From assembly GCA_933228675.1 (NCBI GenBank), contig OW121744.1:58547775-58611774 (forward strand): a stretch of 64,000 nucleotides of DNA, in the 5' to 3' direction. Below, piece by piece: positions 34,155 to 43,439 of the stretch. Below the pieces are notes generated by a model that was given only the letters and a program-made list of their open reading frames with translations, had not been told where the DNA came from and searched no databases. Source of the DNA: Stomorhina lunata (lineage: Eukaryota; Arthropoda; Insecta; Diptera; Rhiniidae). Made by a program: the position numbers and the translations under genes. Each line of letters opens with the position of its first letter. Positions within the stretch are counted from its first letter, which is position 1.

Positions 34155-34605
34155 AGGGGATGTTGAATACCAAACACGATTCTAATTGGTCTTAACTTGG
34201 TAAGCCCAACTTATATGGGTCATCCTTCATCTCAACTGTGGACACACACCTCCTCATGGTATCACCCGGGGAGCTAGTTTAATACCCATTAATATTGTGA
34301 GTTAACATGTACCGAGAGTTCTCCCATAAGATCGATAAAAATGAGTTAGGATTACGGGCTAGTAACCCTCTCTTGAAAAAAAAAAATACAATGAAGAGGA
34401 TAAAATCAGAGTTGAAATGTCCCACTACCTAATGTTAGAGGAGGATGTCCGAAACTTCGATTGAAAAAGACCAAGTAGAGGAACATTTTTCAAAGCTTGG
34501 CCTATAAATTTGGAGAATATTCGCACAAGATCGAAATCCATGGAATTCTAAAATATGCTCGGACTTTGACCTTAACAGGTTGTAACATTTAAGTAAGTAA
34601 GAGTC
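34155..34605 (+). repeat. L-repeat copy 6 (inside R1b)
   Basis: Complete plus-orientation L: GGGGATGTTGAATACCAAAC, CTGTGGACACACACCTCC, TAACCCTCTCTTGAAAAAAA, then the coding-like tail NVRGGCPKLRLK / DQVEEHFSKLG in two frames, and the terminus CATTTAAGTAAGTAAG. The best copy for defining the repeat. Confidence 0.8.
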
Positions 34606-34828
34606 AATCTTATGTAAAAACTTATACAAAAAAGAAGATTTAAATTGTTTAAGTTTTAAAATATTTTTAAAAAAGTTTTAAAATAATTACAAAAAATCGT
34701 ATAAAAATATTTTTCCAAAAATTACAACAAAGCAAAAAAAGCAGAGAAAAACAAAGTTATTTTCACATGATTTTGGATCTAAAAATAAAAATTGTTTATA
34801 TTAATTATAAGCTGCTAAGTTTTCAACA

Positions 34829-34899
34829 TATGAAGTAGCTCAGTGGAAGAGTCTCTGCCTAGCAGTCAGAGGGTCTGGGTTCGAGCCCCCATGGGATCA
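34829..34899 (+). other. tRNA-like module in R1b
   Basis: A box TAGCTCAGTGGAAG (34836-34849) and B box GGTTCGAGCCC (34878-34888). D-stem GCTC/GAGT is plausible. The anticodon arm leaves a 9-nt loop, and acceptor strands do not pair. tRNA-derived, probably a pol III promoter remnant. Confidence 0.6.
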
Positions 34900-35142
34900 T
34901 AAAAAAAATTTTGTATTTCGTTTAAAAATATATGTTTTTAATAAAACAACAACAAAAAAGTTGTTGCTGTTGTTGTTGTTGCTTTCAAATTGCTTACCCA
35001 AGTCATTACTTTTCTGCAATTGGTAAGTACTTGCCTCCAATGACATCCCCATGTTAATGTAATGACTTAAACAGCGAATGAGTAAGTAGTTCGTGTTCAA
35101 TAGTTTAACTCATTATTTCGTAATGAAAAGTTTTTCTGGGAT

Positions 35143-35700
35143 AGTAGTATCTACGAATACATCGGAGACTTCAACTGGACTATAGTAGGTTTTACGATTG
35201 CAATAGTACCTTCAACTAATCTATAACAGGAGCTACGATTACATTAGGATCTTTAAATATACAATAGTAAAAATTACGAATACATTGGCTACCACAAGAG
35301 GTCTAGGTCTAGAGACTAGGCTATTTGTATCTGAAATATCGACTATATATATACTATGGACTATATACATACAATGGACTATATACATATTACAAGTTGT
35401 AATTTACAAGTCACGATTATTGCTTAGAATTGACAATATTAAAATCCACGACTATTTTATAAATTGAAAATTAACTATATTGAAACCCTCGATTATTGCT
35501 TTAAATTAACTATAGTAGAACCATCAATTATTGCCTAAGAAGGACCATGGAACGGTAGATGATTGATTTAAGTGGTCTTCATTTGAACCCTTGATTACTG
35601 CATAAAATGGAATATATCATTAGTAGCAGCAAATACTTTCAAGTCAAAGTTGGCCATTATTAAACAAAAAAACTTTTTCTTAACTCGTAATCAAAAAAAA
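35143..35700. repeat. 41-bp minisatellite, right part, and degraded continuation
   Basis: Units TTCAACTGGACTATAGTAGG and ACGATTACATTAGGATC continue to about 35290. Beyond that the spacing decays (CGACTATATATATAC, ACGATTATTGC) and no unit is clear. Confidence 0.6.
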
Positions 35701-36069
35701 TACACTAAGAAAATTGCACATTGAACTAACAAGACATTCCATTTGGCCAACGTTTTTTTTTACAAACTTAATAGTTTAGAATTACCTTGAGACAAATTTT
35801 AGTCGTTTTATTTAAAAAAAATACTTAAAAAATTATTGAAATAATTTTACTCGAGTAACTCGATTACTCGTGGAAAATTACTCAAATAAATCTTTATTTG
35901 AAATTAACCATTTTATTTTACTCGAGCGATTAATCGATTTTATTTTTCCGATTAATCGAGCAAACACAACTCGAGTAAACACCCTAGGTATAAGTATTTT
36001 AACATATTTTTACAGAGCGTATTTAAAAAAATTGGGAGCTTCAAGGTCAACAAAAATTAATAATAATTA

Positions 36070-36480
36070 TTTAAATTAATCAAAAATATATTCTCCTTTA
36101 GCATTTAAACGATTTGGTGGAGGTTCGGAACAAAATATACCAAGAACTGTAGAAACTCCATTGAAATCTCTTTCCAAGCATTTGCGACCTCAATAGCCGT
36201 TTTATCATTTGTTCTTGTCAAATCCACAGATCTGTTTTGCTTTCTGTATGACTACACATTTTCTATTACATAAAAAGCTGGACTATGGGGAAGCCAATCC
36301 AGCGTTTAAACACCAGCCTCTGTTAGAAATTTTGTGATCATTTTTCTCTTATGACATAAAGCGTTATCCTGTGGGAAAATTGATGCTTCTCCGATCAATT
36401 TATCGCCGGAGGGAAATGCATATTTATTCAATACTCTTAAATATTGATGATGGCTCATGGAACCGTCAACAGAAACCATA
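36070..36480 (-). pseudogene. Tc1-like DD34E transposase remnant
   Basis: The minus strand reads GEASIFPQDNALCHKRKMIT, KFLTEAGV, a stop, TLDWLPHSPAFYVIENV, a stop in place of the expected W, then SYRKQNRSVDLTRTNDKTAI. QDNAxxH and PHSPxxxxIENVW are the second and third catalytic regions. 34 residues separate D and E. The N-terminal half is absent. It lies within the Tc1-like element and is the source type for its mobility. Confidence 0.8.
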
Positions 36481-36730
36481 CCCCCTATTCCACTACATTA
36501 AAAACATGTGAAAATACTTATGCCACATCCTAAAATTTCCTTTTTTAGTTTCAACTAAAAAAAAATTCTACAAAACTTTTAAAATATGAAAGGTCTTTTG
36601 TTTTCTAATAAATTACAATATTTTTTAGTATTTTCAATATTTTGAATTTATTTTTTTAATTGTATAGGACCGGAAATAAAAAAAGAAGAAAAGCAACTGT
36701 TATGTCAAAATAATTCTGCCGACTAGTGTA

Positions 36731-37224
36731 TATGTAAGTGGAAAGATATGTAATAAACTTTGCAGATAATATTTATATTGATAAATCGAAAGTTTGCTGG
36801 TCGACATAAGATACTCCCTTGTTTCTCTTTTAACAATTCTTGAATATTTCGGATCTCAGGCTATTGATATATTACATTCATAGTGCGCTTAATGATCACC
36901 CAACAACCGAACGGAACAAAAGAACGTCCGTCCAATCGATCGAGAACCTCGACACATTATGTGAAAGTATGATGTTGAAGCCGAGATAGTTAATCCCTCA
37001 CAAGAATTTGAACTTTTGCACATTTAAACTTGGCAAATTTTACGGTAATAACTTCGCTTGACTTATATATTTATTTCTTCACTCAATTTATTATCTTCAT
37101 AAACGACATTCTATATCAAACTTAAAATCCTTTTAACTGTTTTGCAAATGGTAGTTACTTTTGCCTTCCTTCTTCTTCTGTTATTCTTGTTCCTCAACCA
37201 TCCTTTTATATCGAATTTTATTGG
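36731..37224. other. Non-coding spacer
   Basis: No frame or repeat is recognised. TTCTTCTTCTG-type run near 37170. Confidence 0.45.
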
Positions 37225-37640
37225 GTGATATAAGGGATGTTCGATATCAAGCAATGGTTCTGATTGGTCTTAAGTTGTTAAGACCAGACTAATCTTGGTT
37301 AAACTTTATCTCAACTGTGGACTCTGACCTTCTCGTGGTATCATCCGGGGAACCACGTTAACATCCGGTAATGTAATGAGTTAACATGTACCGCGAGTTC
37401 CCCCATAAGAACTATAAAAATATGGGTTAGGACGTCGGACTAGTAACCCACTCTTGGGAAAAACAATTACTATGAAAAAGCTAAAATAAGAATATAAACG
37501 GACCCCTAATGTAAGAAGATGACATCCGAAACTTCGATGAAAAGACCAAATTGGAAGAAAATCTTTCAAAGCTTGGGGAAATTGAATAATAGCGCATAAG
37601 ATTAAAGTGCATGAAATTCTAAAACCTGTTCTTAATATAG
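37225..37640 (+). repeat. L-repeat copy 7
   Basis: Plus-orientation L, GGGATGTTCGATATCAAGCA, CTGTGGACTCTGACC, GGAACCACGTTAACATCC, ACAATTACTATGAAAAAGC, then the tail with CGAAACTTCGATG, CAAAGCTTGG and AGCGCATAAGATTAAAG. It ends before the AAGTAAG terminus, where LINE LA sequence begins. Confidence 0.75.
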
Positions 37641-37649
37641 GCTAATTAA

Positions 37650-38330
37650 GTTGCAAGATTGTACGCATACGTCATTCTATAAACAGTTTGCTGCTTTCAA
37701 CTCCGCATCAATTGACCTTTTCCACGTTCTAGCAGGTGCACCAACACTACGGCCGCTTCCCTATAGATTCCAACGGAGCCCTCGAAGTGTTTGGCCTATC
37801 CAACGGCATTTTCGTTAACATACCTCTAAAGAAGCAGGGATTTCGTTTGTAGATCTTCATTTCTTATGCGATTCGGCCACCATATATTAAGGATTTATCG
37901 ATGGCATTTGTGTGTTCCAAGTTTTGCAGCCATAAAACAAGATGGACTTTACATTCGAGTTGTATGTATATTCGTCATATAGATGTGGTTGATATTTGCC
38001 GAGATTTCCAAAAAGCTCGGAGAATGCAGATTTCGCCTAATTAATACGCGCTTCAATATCCTCGCCGGCGAAACCTTTTGTAGATACCAAACTTCCAATA
38101 TAATTAAACATCCAATAACCTCGTTATCCACATTTATGTGTGTCCATAGTGAATCTCGACAAAGAAAAAAACAAAGTCGGAACAACATGCTTGGCAGGTT
38201 TTGGACATTGTAGGATTGTGGTTTAGTAAGATCCACAATAAGTTTACTACAATATCCATACTCTAGTAGTTCTTGAAAAACTTCTCTCCTTCTCCGCCAT
38301 AGATGGGGAAAGACTACCAAGTACAACATT
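37650..38330 (-). pseudogene. LINE C-terminal region (family LA)
   Basis: The minus strand shows, across frames, VDNEVI..., IGSLVSTKGFAGEDIEARIN (38040-38105), AKSAFSELF, NSNVKSILFYGCKTWN (37915-37960) and IPASLEVC, RKCRWIGQTLR (37770-37830), then RSVGAPARTWKRSIDAEL. These are the usual post-RT blocks of LA-type LINEs (YLGS-x-IKxRI, SVLLYGxExWK, RxWRWIGHTLRK). The related copy is at 56690-57080. A 126-codon frame at 37949-38329 is a patchwork of this. Confidence 0.7.
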
Positions 38331-38419
38331 CATCAGGTAACTTATAATCGCTTGAGTTGAATTATATTAATATCTTAGCAACGAAGGTCCTTTCTGACAT
38401 ACATCTAACTCCATTAGAT

Positions 38420-39724
38420 GGTGGTTCCGTCTTGTTTGTTGTAACAGCTTTGACATTTACAATTTTACGGGGAATTTGTTTGGAGAACAAGGCCAAGAAA
38501 TTGTGCTACTTCTACTGGATAAGTCCATATATTCAGAACTAAAAGAAATAGAGTCGGCGCTTCAGTTGAAAATGTGAAAGTATCATGAGGACCCTGGCCA
38601 CATGCCGGGCATACGTTTAGGAAGGCACGGCCTATGCCGGACCAAAAGATGTTTGAACCAGAACGACTCTTGTTTTTTGCGACAAATTCTTTTCATCTTA
38701 TATGGAACAAGTTCATATCTTCGTATGCTATCCTTATACACGGATGATTTCTCCGATGACATCCGAAAAGAAACTGCTGAGATAGCATGATATTGTGTAC
38801 CTTAACTGAAAGGATCTTTGTTCCTTCATGAGGATGATGTCTTGAGGTAATTTGTAGGTAGCCTGTTATTGTTCTTTGGGCTGCATTTTGTCAACATTAA
38901 ATGTTTTTCTATTGAGTATCACTTAGCGCCGCTGATCGCATCGGAGCAGCATAATTTTCCACTGACCGGTCAATAGATTTATAGGTAGACAGCAAGGTTT
39001 CTTTTTCCATTCCTCAATTGCCTCCGGCTAATGCATGACAATTTATACGCAACAGATGTAGCATGTGCTGACGAAGTAAAAAGGCTATCGAGTGTGACTC
39101 CCACGATTGTCAGGTGATACGCGTAATGTATAACAGGAGGATGAGTATTAGCTGTCGAATCTCATACCAAAATATTGCTTTTTCGGTGTTCTTACTTAGT
39201 AGAATAAGAAATTCAGTTGCAGCAATATTTCCTTTGTAAAGGGATACGAAAATTGACCAGAGAATTTGGCTCTAGGTTTTTTTCCGGTCGACTATTGGTT
39301 GCGGACCTTCGGGGAGTATCATAGTGGTTGCAGTTTATATCGCGGATAGAGCGTGAGATCGGTGTGGTTGCACTTTAACCGGTTGTAGTGACTCTAGATC
39401 GACTAGAAGTGTTAGATAGACTCAATTCCTATTAAGAGGAGATCATGTTCAAATAACATGATCTCAATATGGTACCCGTTCGATCTGGGGACGCTTGTGG
39501 ACGCTTAAATCCACCCAGTGTTTGTGAAACACAACTCTACTCCCTTGCACTGATTGTGCAGTTATCGGCATTTGTGAGATGTGGAAATTAAACAAGATGG
39601 GACTCCTTGTTTAACTCTCCGGGATTTTGACTTCTTGTCAAAATGACTTGAGGCCACACATATAGTTAGTTTACAATCCATCTTTTGAGGAAATTAAGAA
39701 GACTTGAATTAGTAATGTCTTCTA
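38420..39724 (-). pseudogene. Jockey-like LINE, RT C-terminus and CCHC tail
   Basis: The minus strand follows the insertion site of the DD37E element: EDITNSSLLNFLKRWIVN (39660-39720), then degraded GVPQG...SPxLFNF and HPPVIHYAYHLTIVGVTLDS (39050-39110), LFTSSAHATSVAYKLS, then further down ACPACGQGPHDT (38570-38620) and LNIWTYPVEVAQFLGLVLQT (38480-38540). The last two are the C-terminal zinc-knuckle-like CxxCxxxPHDTxHxF and the LWxxPxEVAxFL block of Jockey elements. Frames are broken by many stops. YADD is not clear. Confidence 0.75.
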
Positions 39725-41007
39725 AAGAGTGCTCTTAATAAAATTTGTAGTTGGATTTTCTTAAATAAAAATCAAACCTTTTAATATAAAAACTCTACAA
39801 AATACGCAAATATAATGACATATTATACAAAATCATTTAGCATTAAAATGTTTACTTAGTACTCGGGTTTTGCAAAATTATTGACTTTTTTCGGAAACCC
39901 TCCCATAAAGATTTTACAGTTGCTTCTGATACCTTTTTGGAGCACCTGCGCTTAAAATCGCACATGTTCTTGGAAATCTTTCCTGTGTTCTTCAATTCCT
40001 TTTTTACCAGAGCCCAATACCTTTCCACAGCCCGAAGTTCTGGACAGTTAAGTGGATTTGCCTCTCGTGGTACAAAAATGACATTATTCTTTGAGTACCA
40101 CTCAAGTGCCTTTTTTCCACAATGGCATGATGCCAAATCGGGCCAAAAAAATGTAGTCACTCTGTGCTCTCTTAAAAAGGGTAACAACCGTTTTTGTAGG
40201 CACTCCTTTATATAAATTTCTGTGTTTATTGTGTCAGATGCCACAAATACTTTACTTCTTTTGCCACAACTGCAAATAGCTTGCCACACGAGAAACTTCT
40301 TAGGGAAATTTGTTTGTTTTTTTTTTTTTGTGCGAAACTCTTGCCGAACATTGCCCCATTTATCAGCAACATAAAAATCTTGACCAGGAAGTTGAGAAAA
40401 GTCTGCCAGTACGTATGTTTCATTATCCATCACACAACAGGTGTATTTTTTTATAAAATCAGACTTCAATTTTTTCGCTCGTTTTTTTGCTTCTAAGTTC
40501 TTTATAGCATTGCGATCTGGAACCTTTTGGACTTTGTATGTCTTCAGTCCAGCATAAGCTTTGACTCTATGTGCAAAATTCGTAGAACATTTCACCGTAC
40601 GAGCTGCTTTTCTTAAAGAAGTGTTAGGCGCACTTCGAAAGAGTCGCTCGACTTCTTTTGCCTTACCAATATCTGTAGGACCTTTTTTCCTCCCTGATCC
40701 AGGTTTTCTTTCAATGCTCAGGTTTTCCTTATACCGTCTGATGGCATTAGAAACCGTTCGAGGGTCAACTTTCAAATTTTTAGCTATTTTTTTAAAAGTC
40801 CATGACGGATTTTTTTGAAAAGTTTTAATTATATTTTCACGAACTTTTTTTCGCAGTCCATTTTGATTGAAATAACTATTGAAAATTAATAATTTCTAAA
40901 ATAATAGTATCATAGAAACTAACTTGATCAAAAAATAAATTATATCTTGCACTATGGATAAATTTTGTCTTAAATAGTAAATGCATATTTTTTTTTAGAA
41001 CACTCTT
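39725..41007 (-). mobile_element. DD37E (ITmD37E-like) element, copy 2
   Basis: Element of 1283 bp flanked by TA (39723-39724, 41008-41009), same termini and strand as copy 1. It interrupts the reverse-transcriptase frame of the Jockey-like LINE. Ignoring the element and one TA rejoins ALELSKAFDMVENAT to LLEDITNSSLLN in one frame, direct proof of the insertion point. Confidence 0.95.
39852..40861 (-). pseudogene. DD37E transposase, copy 2 (longest frame 307 codons)
   Basis: The expected ATG is at 40861, but one base is lost in the T run just after it (7 T at 40845-40851, against 8 in copy 1), so the open frame starts internally at MKVDPRTVSNAIRR. It retains both HTHs, FLVWQAICSCGKRSKVF, WPDLASCHCGKKALEW and LNCPELRAVERYWALVKKEL. 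The first catalytic block reads MDNETY where copy 1 has MDDETY, an Asp to Asn change at the residue before E that would normally bind metal. One base lost near 39906 also changes the C-terminus. Probably inactive despite its length. Confidence 0.85.
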
Positions 41008-41110
41008 TAAGAGGGTTGCATTCTCGACCATGTCAAATGCTTTAGACAGTTCAAGCGCTAAAATTATGGTGCGGTCTCATGCCTTCGTTTGGTTGAGGCC
41101 ATGTCATATT
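41008..41110 (-). pseudogene. Jockey-like LINE, RT block A (upstream of the DD37E insert)
   Basis: The minus strand reads GLNQTKA, a stop, then DRTIILALELSKAFDMVENA, matching Jockey RT block (PDRTILVALDLSKAFDTVNH). It is the upstream piece of the LINE at 38420-39724. The catalytic D of ALDLSKAFD is replaced by E (ALELSKAFD), although the second D is kept. Confidence 0.8.
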
Positions 41111-41625
41111 TTATGTGTGGTAATGACACTTAATGCAGTCATTGTACCTTGGTTATTAAAAACGCTTAAACACATTTATCAATCTGGCAGCCCTTATAGA
41201 ATGTACAGATTGAGAGAGATCACACAATTATTTAGTACTTTTTCTCTCGCAATTAAATGCCAATCCGAACTTAAGCTCAATTACCCCTTCCCGAAGATCA
41301 ACACTCTAAAAACAGGTCCTAGACAAAGGACAACAAATGTTTTAATAAAAACTCGTCGTTGACATATGGTTTTGTAATCAATATTTAATTTGAAGTTCAA
41401 ATTAGAAACTCAATTACATTTAATTTTTACTCTCTGCTGTGGGACAAAAATTCTCTTAATTTGTTTATGTGGGGGGACAAAGAAACCAAATTAAATGAAT
41501 AAAAAAAAAAAACAAAAACATATGTAGCAAAAACGAAGCACGAATACTAATCAGCCAAGCCAGCATCTTTTACGAAAAACAACGCCAGGCCACAGACCCA
41601 AAACGAAAATTTCCAGACTTCATTC
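41111..41625. other. Non-coding upstream of candidate promoter 1
   Basis: AT-rich without repeats or coding frames. The 110-codon frame at 41030-41362 begins in the antisense of the LINE and is not supported. From about 41520 the sequence becomes less AT-rich (AGCCAAGCCAGC, CCAGGCCACAGACCC), as expected near a promoter. Confidence 0.4.
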
Positions 41626-41640
41626 AGTCTCGTTTGGACG
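41619..41640 (+). promoter_or_regulatory. Candidate TATA-less core promoter 1 (Inr)
   Basis: TTCAGTCTCG with A at 41626 matches the Drosophila initiator TCAKTY. There is no TATA box around -30 and no clear DPE at +28. It lies at the start of a locally GC-richer, repeat-free block. The second candidate, at 52669, has the same TTCAGTCTC core. Confidence 0.35.
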
Positions 41641-42429
41641 GTTTACCGTGGTGATCATTCAAAGTGCGATCGATCGTGTTCTTCTGGCTAAGTTTCCAGC
41701 AAAAGCTTACAAAACGCTACAAAAAGCAACTTAGGCGAGAGAAAAGACTAGTTTTGCGTTTAATATCTACGGACTGACTGCATACCTATAATTTTTTTTT
41801 TTTTCTTTATTATTTTTATATTTATTTCAAATTTTTGTTTTTTTATTTAAACAAAAATACAGTGATTCATAAAACGCTTTTGTGTTGTAAAAAAAAGTGC
41901 AAAGACCATAAAAATTAAAACAAAAAAAATTTAAATAAAACCTAAAAAATAACAAAACTTCAACAAAATAAATAACTGGTTTTCACATAAAAAAGAAAGA
42001 AAAATAAGTGCAAAAGAGTTATAACAACAAGTAAAAAAGAAAGAAGTAATAAAGCAAAGAAAATTGAAAAAAAAAATAAATTGTTTAGTTAATAATACCT
42101 ATAAAAATTTTGTGAAAACGAAAATTATAAAAAAAAAGAATTTGAAAAAATTACAAGGTTTAATTGTGTTTAAAAGGTAATTGATGCAGCTGCTAATTAT
42201 CTTCGAAAATAAATTTAAATAGAAAATTATTTGTAAAATTTTAATTTAATGAAAACCAACAACAAATCCTACAAAAACATCATCATTATTACGATCAGTT
42301 GACTTGAACCAAAACCATTTCAATTTACTTTAATAATTACACAAATTACACTGACAGAAAAAGAAAGAGCCAAAACAAGAGTTTGAGAGAGTTTTTTGCT
42401 GTTTGTGTGTTTGAACAAAGAAAGAGATT
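41626..42429 (+). other. Candidate non-coding first exon 1
   Basis: An 804-base block between the initiator-like site and a perfect splice donor GTAAGT at 42430-42435. It is A-rich with CAAAACAAAA texture like fly 5' UTRs. It has only very short upstream frames (for example 12 codons from the ATG at 42184), and no repeat family. Prediction rests on the Inr, donor and composition only. Confidence 0.35.
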
Positions 42430-42628
42430 GTAAGTACTAAAATTAACAATTAAGAGAAAATTAACTTTTATCACAGTAAAATATGAAGTCTTTGAATTTG
42501 ACATTAAGGACTTAAACCAGTTTCAAATAATTTGACAAACTTTAGCTAATTCAATTAGTGAATTAACTCCAAAGTCTTTATAAAAGGTCTAGTAAAAAGT
42601 AATCTATTACTAATTAAAAAACCATCTA
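42430..42628. other. Putative intron start
   Basis: Begins with the donor GTAAGTACT. AT-rich, unremarkable, up to the TA target of the next element at 42627-42628. Confidence 0.35.
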
Positions 42629-43432
42629 CAGTGCAATCGCAATAGAGTGAACTCTTGGTAATATGAACTACTTGATACTACGAACTCCCGATTTTTTCCA
42701 TTAGTTACTTTATAGAGTGAACAGTACCCAACTCAATAGAGTGAACTTTTGTTTTTCTTATACATAATTGAACAAACTCAATTATAGAAAACATCTTCTT
42801 CAACGGGCCATTAAAAAGGACAATTTAAACGAGTTTTTTAAACAATTAACACTCAAAGACGTCATTTGTATTCTAATGCTAACTTGGCGTTGAGTTGAAA
42901 CCGAACATTATAAAAAATGCTGGTCAAGTCTTTTGGGTGATTCTGTGCAGATAGAAGAAGATAGTGACGACGACGAGGAAAATATACCGTTAAACATAGT
43001 GCACAGGTCACTTCGGCAACAACATCTGGAAGAACTAAACGTATATGTATTAAATTTATTATTCGCATGAAGTTTTTACCATTGATAACATTATAGAATG
43101 GAACAATGCTGAAAGTTTATTTCCAATTTCTGCTGAAGGCGTTTCCGATGCCATTTCTGAGACTAACACTGACATCGAGGAAGTAGCAGTAGCCAAACCA
43201 GACATTACAGCAGCGCAGGCCGTGCAGATTTTTAAAAAAGCTATTGACTGGGCAGAAAATAACAAAAACAATTACGAAAATATTTTAGTTTTTGTAATTA
43301 TATAATAATATTTAATAAATATAGATGTTTTTTGTATAAAAAAGTGTTTTTTTATAGACTCTTTAGAGTGAACTTTTTCAATAGAGTGAACAGGCCTTGC
43401 ACGAATTAGTTCACTCTATTGCGATTCCACTG
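42629..43432 (+). mobile_element. Tigger/pogo-like deletion derivative
   Basis: Element of 804 bp between TA sites (42627-42628, 43433-43434). Ends are CAGTGCAATCGCAATAGAGT and, complemented, CAGTGGAATCGCAATAGAGT. The motif AATAGAGTGAAC or close variants repeats three times in each subterminal region (left near 42641, 42712, 42735; right near 43362, 43380, 43410). CAG ends plus TA duplication are typical for pogo/Tigger. It retains only the C-terminal part of the transposase. Confidence 0.85.
42910..43305 (+). pseudogene. Tigger-like transposase C-terminus
   Basis: Plus-strand frame 1 gives CWSSLLGDSVQIEEDSDDDE and SLRQQHLEEL. After a frame change it reads HEVFTIDNIIEWNNAESLFP, then AAQAVQIFKKAIDWAENNKN, and stops at 43305. 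The acidic stretch followed by EWxNxD/E and a final amphipathic FExALxWAE helix is the usual C-terminus of jerky/Tigger (DDE_1) transposases. The catalytic core and CENP-B-like DNA-binding half are deleted. Confidence 0.7.
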
Positions 43433-43439
43433 TATTAAG

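Larger units (their letters stand above)
33844..35140 (+). mobile_element. Repeat R1, copy b
   Basis: Inverted twin of R1a, 1297 bp, ends CCCAGCAAAACTTTGGTAAT and complement of CCCAGAAAAACTTTTCATTA, inserted into the 41-bp minisatellite. AT lies outside both ends. From the left it contains a B-box-like GGTTCAAATCCC (33992-34003), L-repeat copy 6, (CAA)n and the full tRNA-like module. Copy a lacks about 22 bp around the first B box. Confidence 0.75.
32472..35986. mobile_element. hAT-like element nested in the Tc1-like element
   Basis: Ends TAGGGTGTT at 32472 and complement at 35986, flanked by the perfect 8-bp duplication GGTATAAG (32464-32471, 35987-35994). Both subterminal zones are dense in ACTCGAGTAA and ATCGATTAATCG motifs (32500-32625 and 35835-35980), presumably transposase-binding repeats. 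The interior is non-coding: an AT-rich part, short palindromic GTAGCGTGCGTCAC repeats near 33190-33400, and a 41-bp minisatellite (33690-33843, 35143-35290) split by R1b. Confidence 0.9.
32264..36728. mobile_element. Tc1-like element with long inverted repeats, split by nested inserts
   Basis: The outer termini CACTAGTCGGCAGAATTATT (32264) and its complement (ending 36728) are flanked by TA (32262-32263, 36729-36730). The inverted repeats are about 230 bp and stay collinear through TTCCGGTCCTAT, CTTTCATAT and GAAATTTTAGGATGTGG. The left arm is interrupted after GGTATAAG (32471) and resumes at 35987, where TATTTTAACATATTTT matches the right arm. The body left after removing the nested hAT-like element is about 0.95 kb and holds a degraded DD34E transposase. 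Long inverted repeats recall the IR/DR group (Minos, S). Confidence 0.85.

Noticed and set aside
34829..34899. Functional tRNA gene
   Set aside because: Acceptor strands do not pair, the anticodon loop would be 9 nt, and the module lies inside a transposed repeat with a twin.
30123..35140. One giant transposon with R1a and R1b as its inverted ends
   Set aside because: Each R1 has its own flank duplication and each sits inside a different, independently bounded host element.
33690..35290. CRISPR-like array
   Set aside because: Repeats are imperfect tandem units without unique spacers, and the DNA is eukaryotic.
37949..38329. 126-codon minus-strand frame as a host gene
   Set aside because: Its DNA matches LINE LA post-RT blocks when read across frames.
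41030..41362. 110-codon plus-strand frame as a gene
   Set aside because: Its start is antisense to a Jockey-like RT block and the rest has no recognisable homology.
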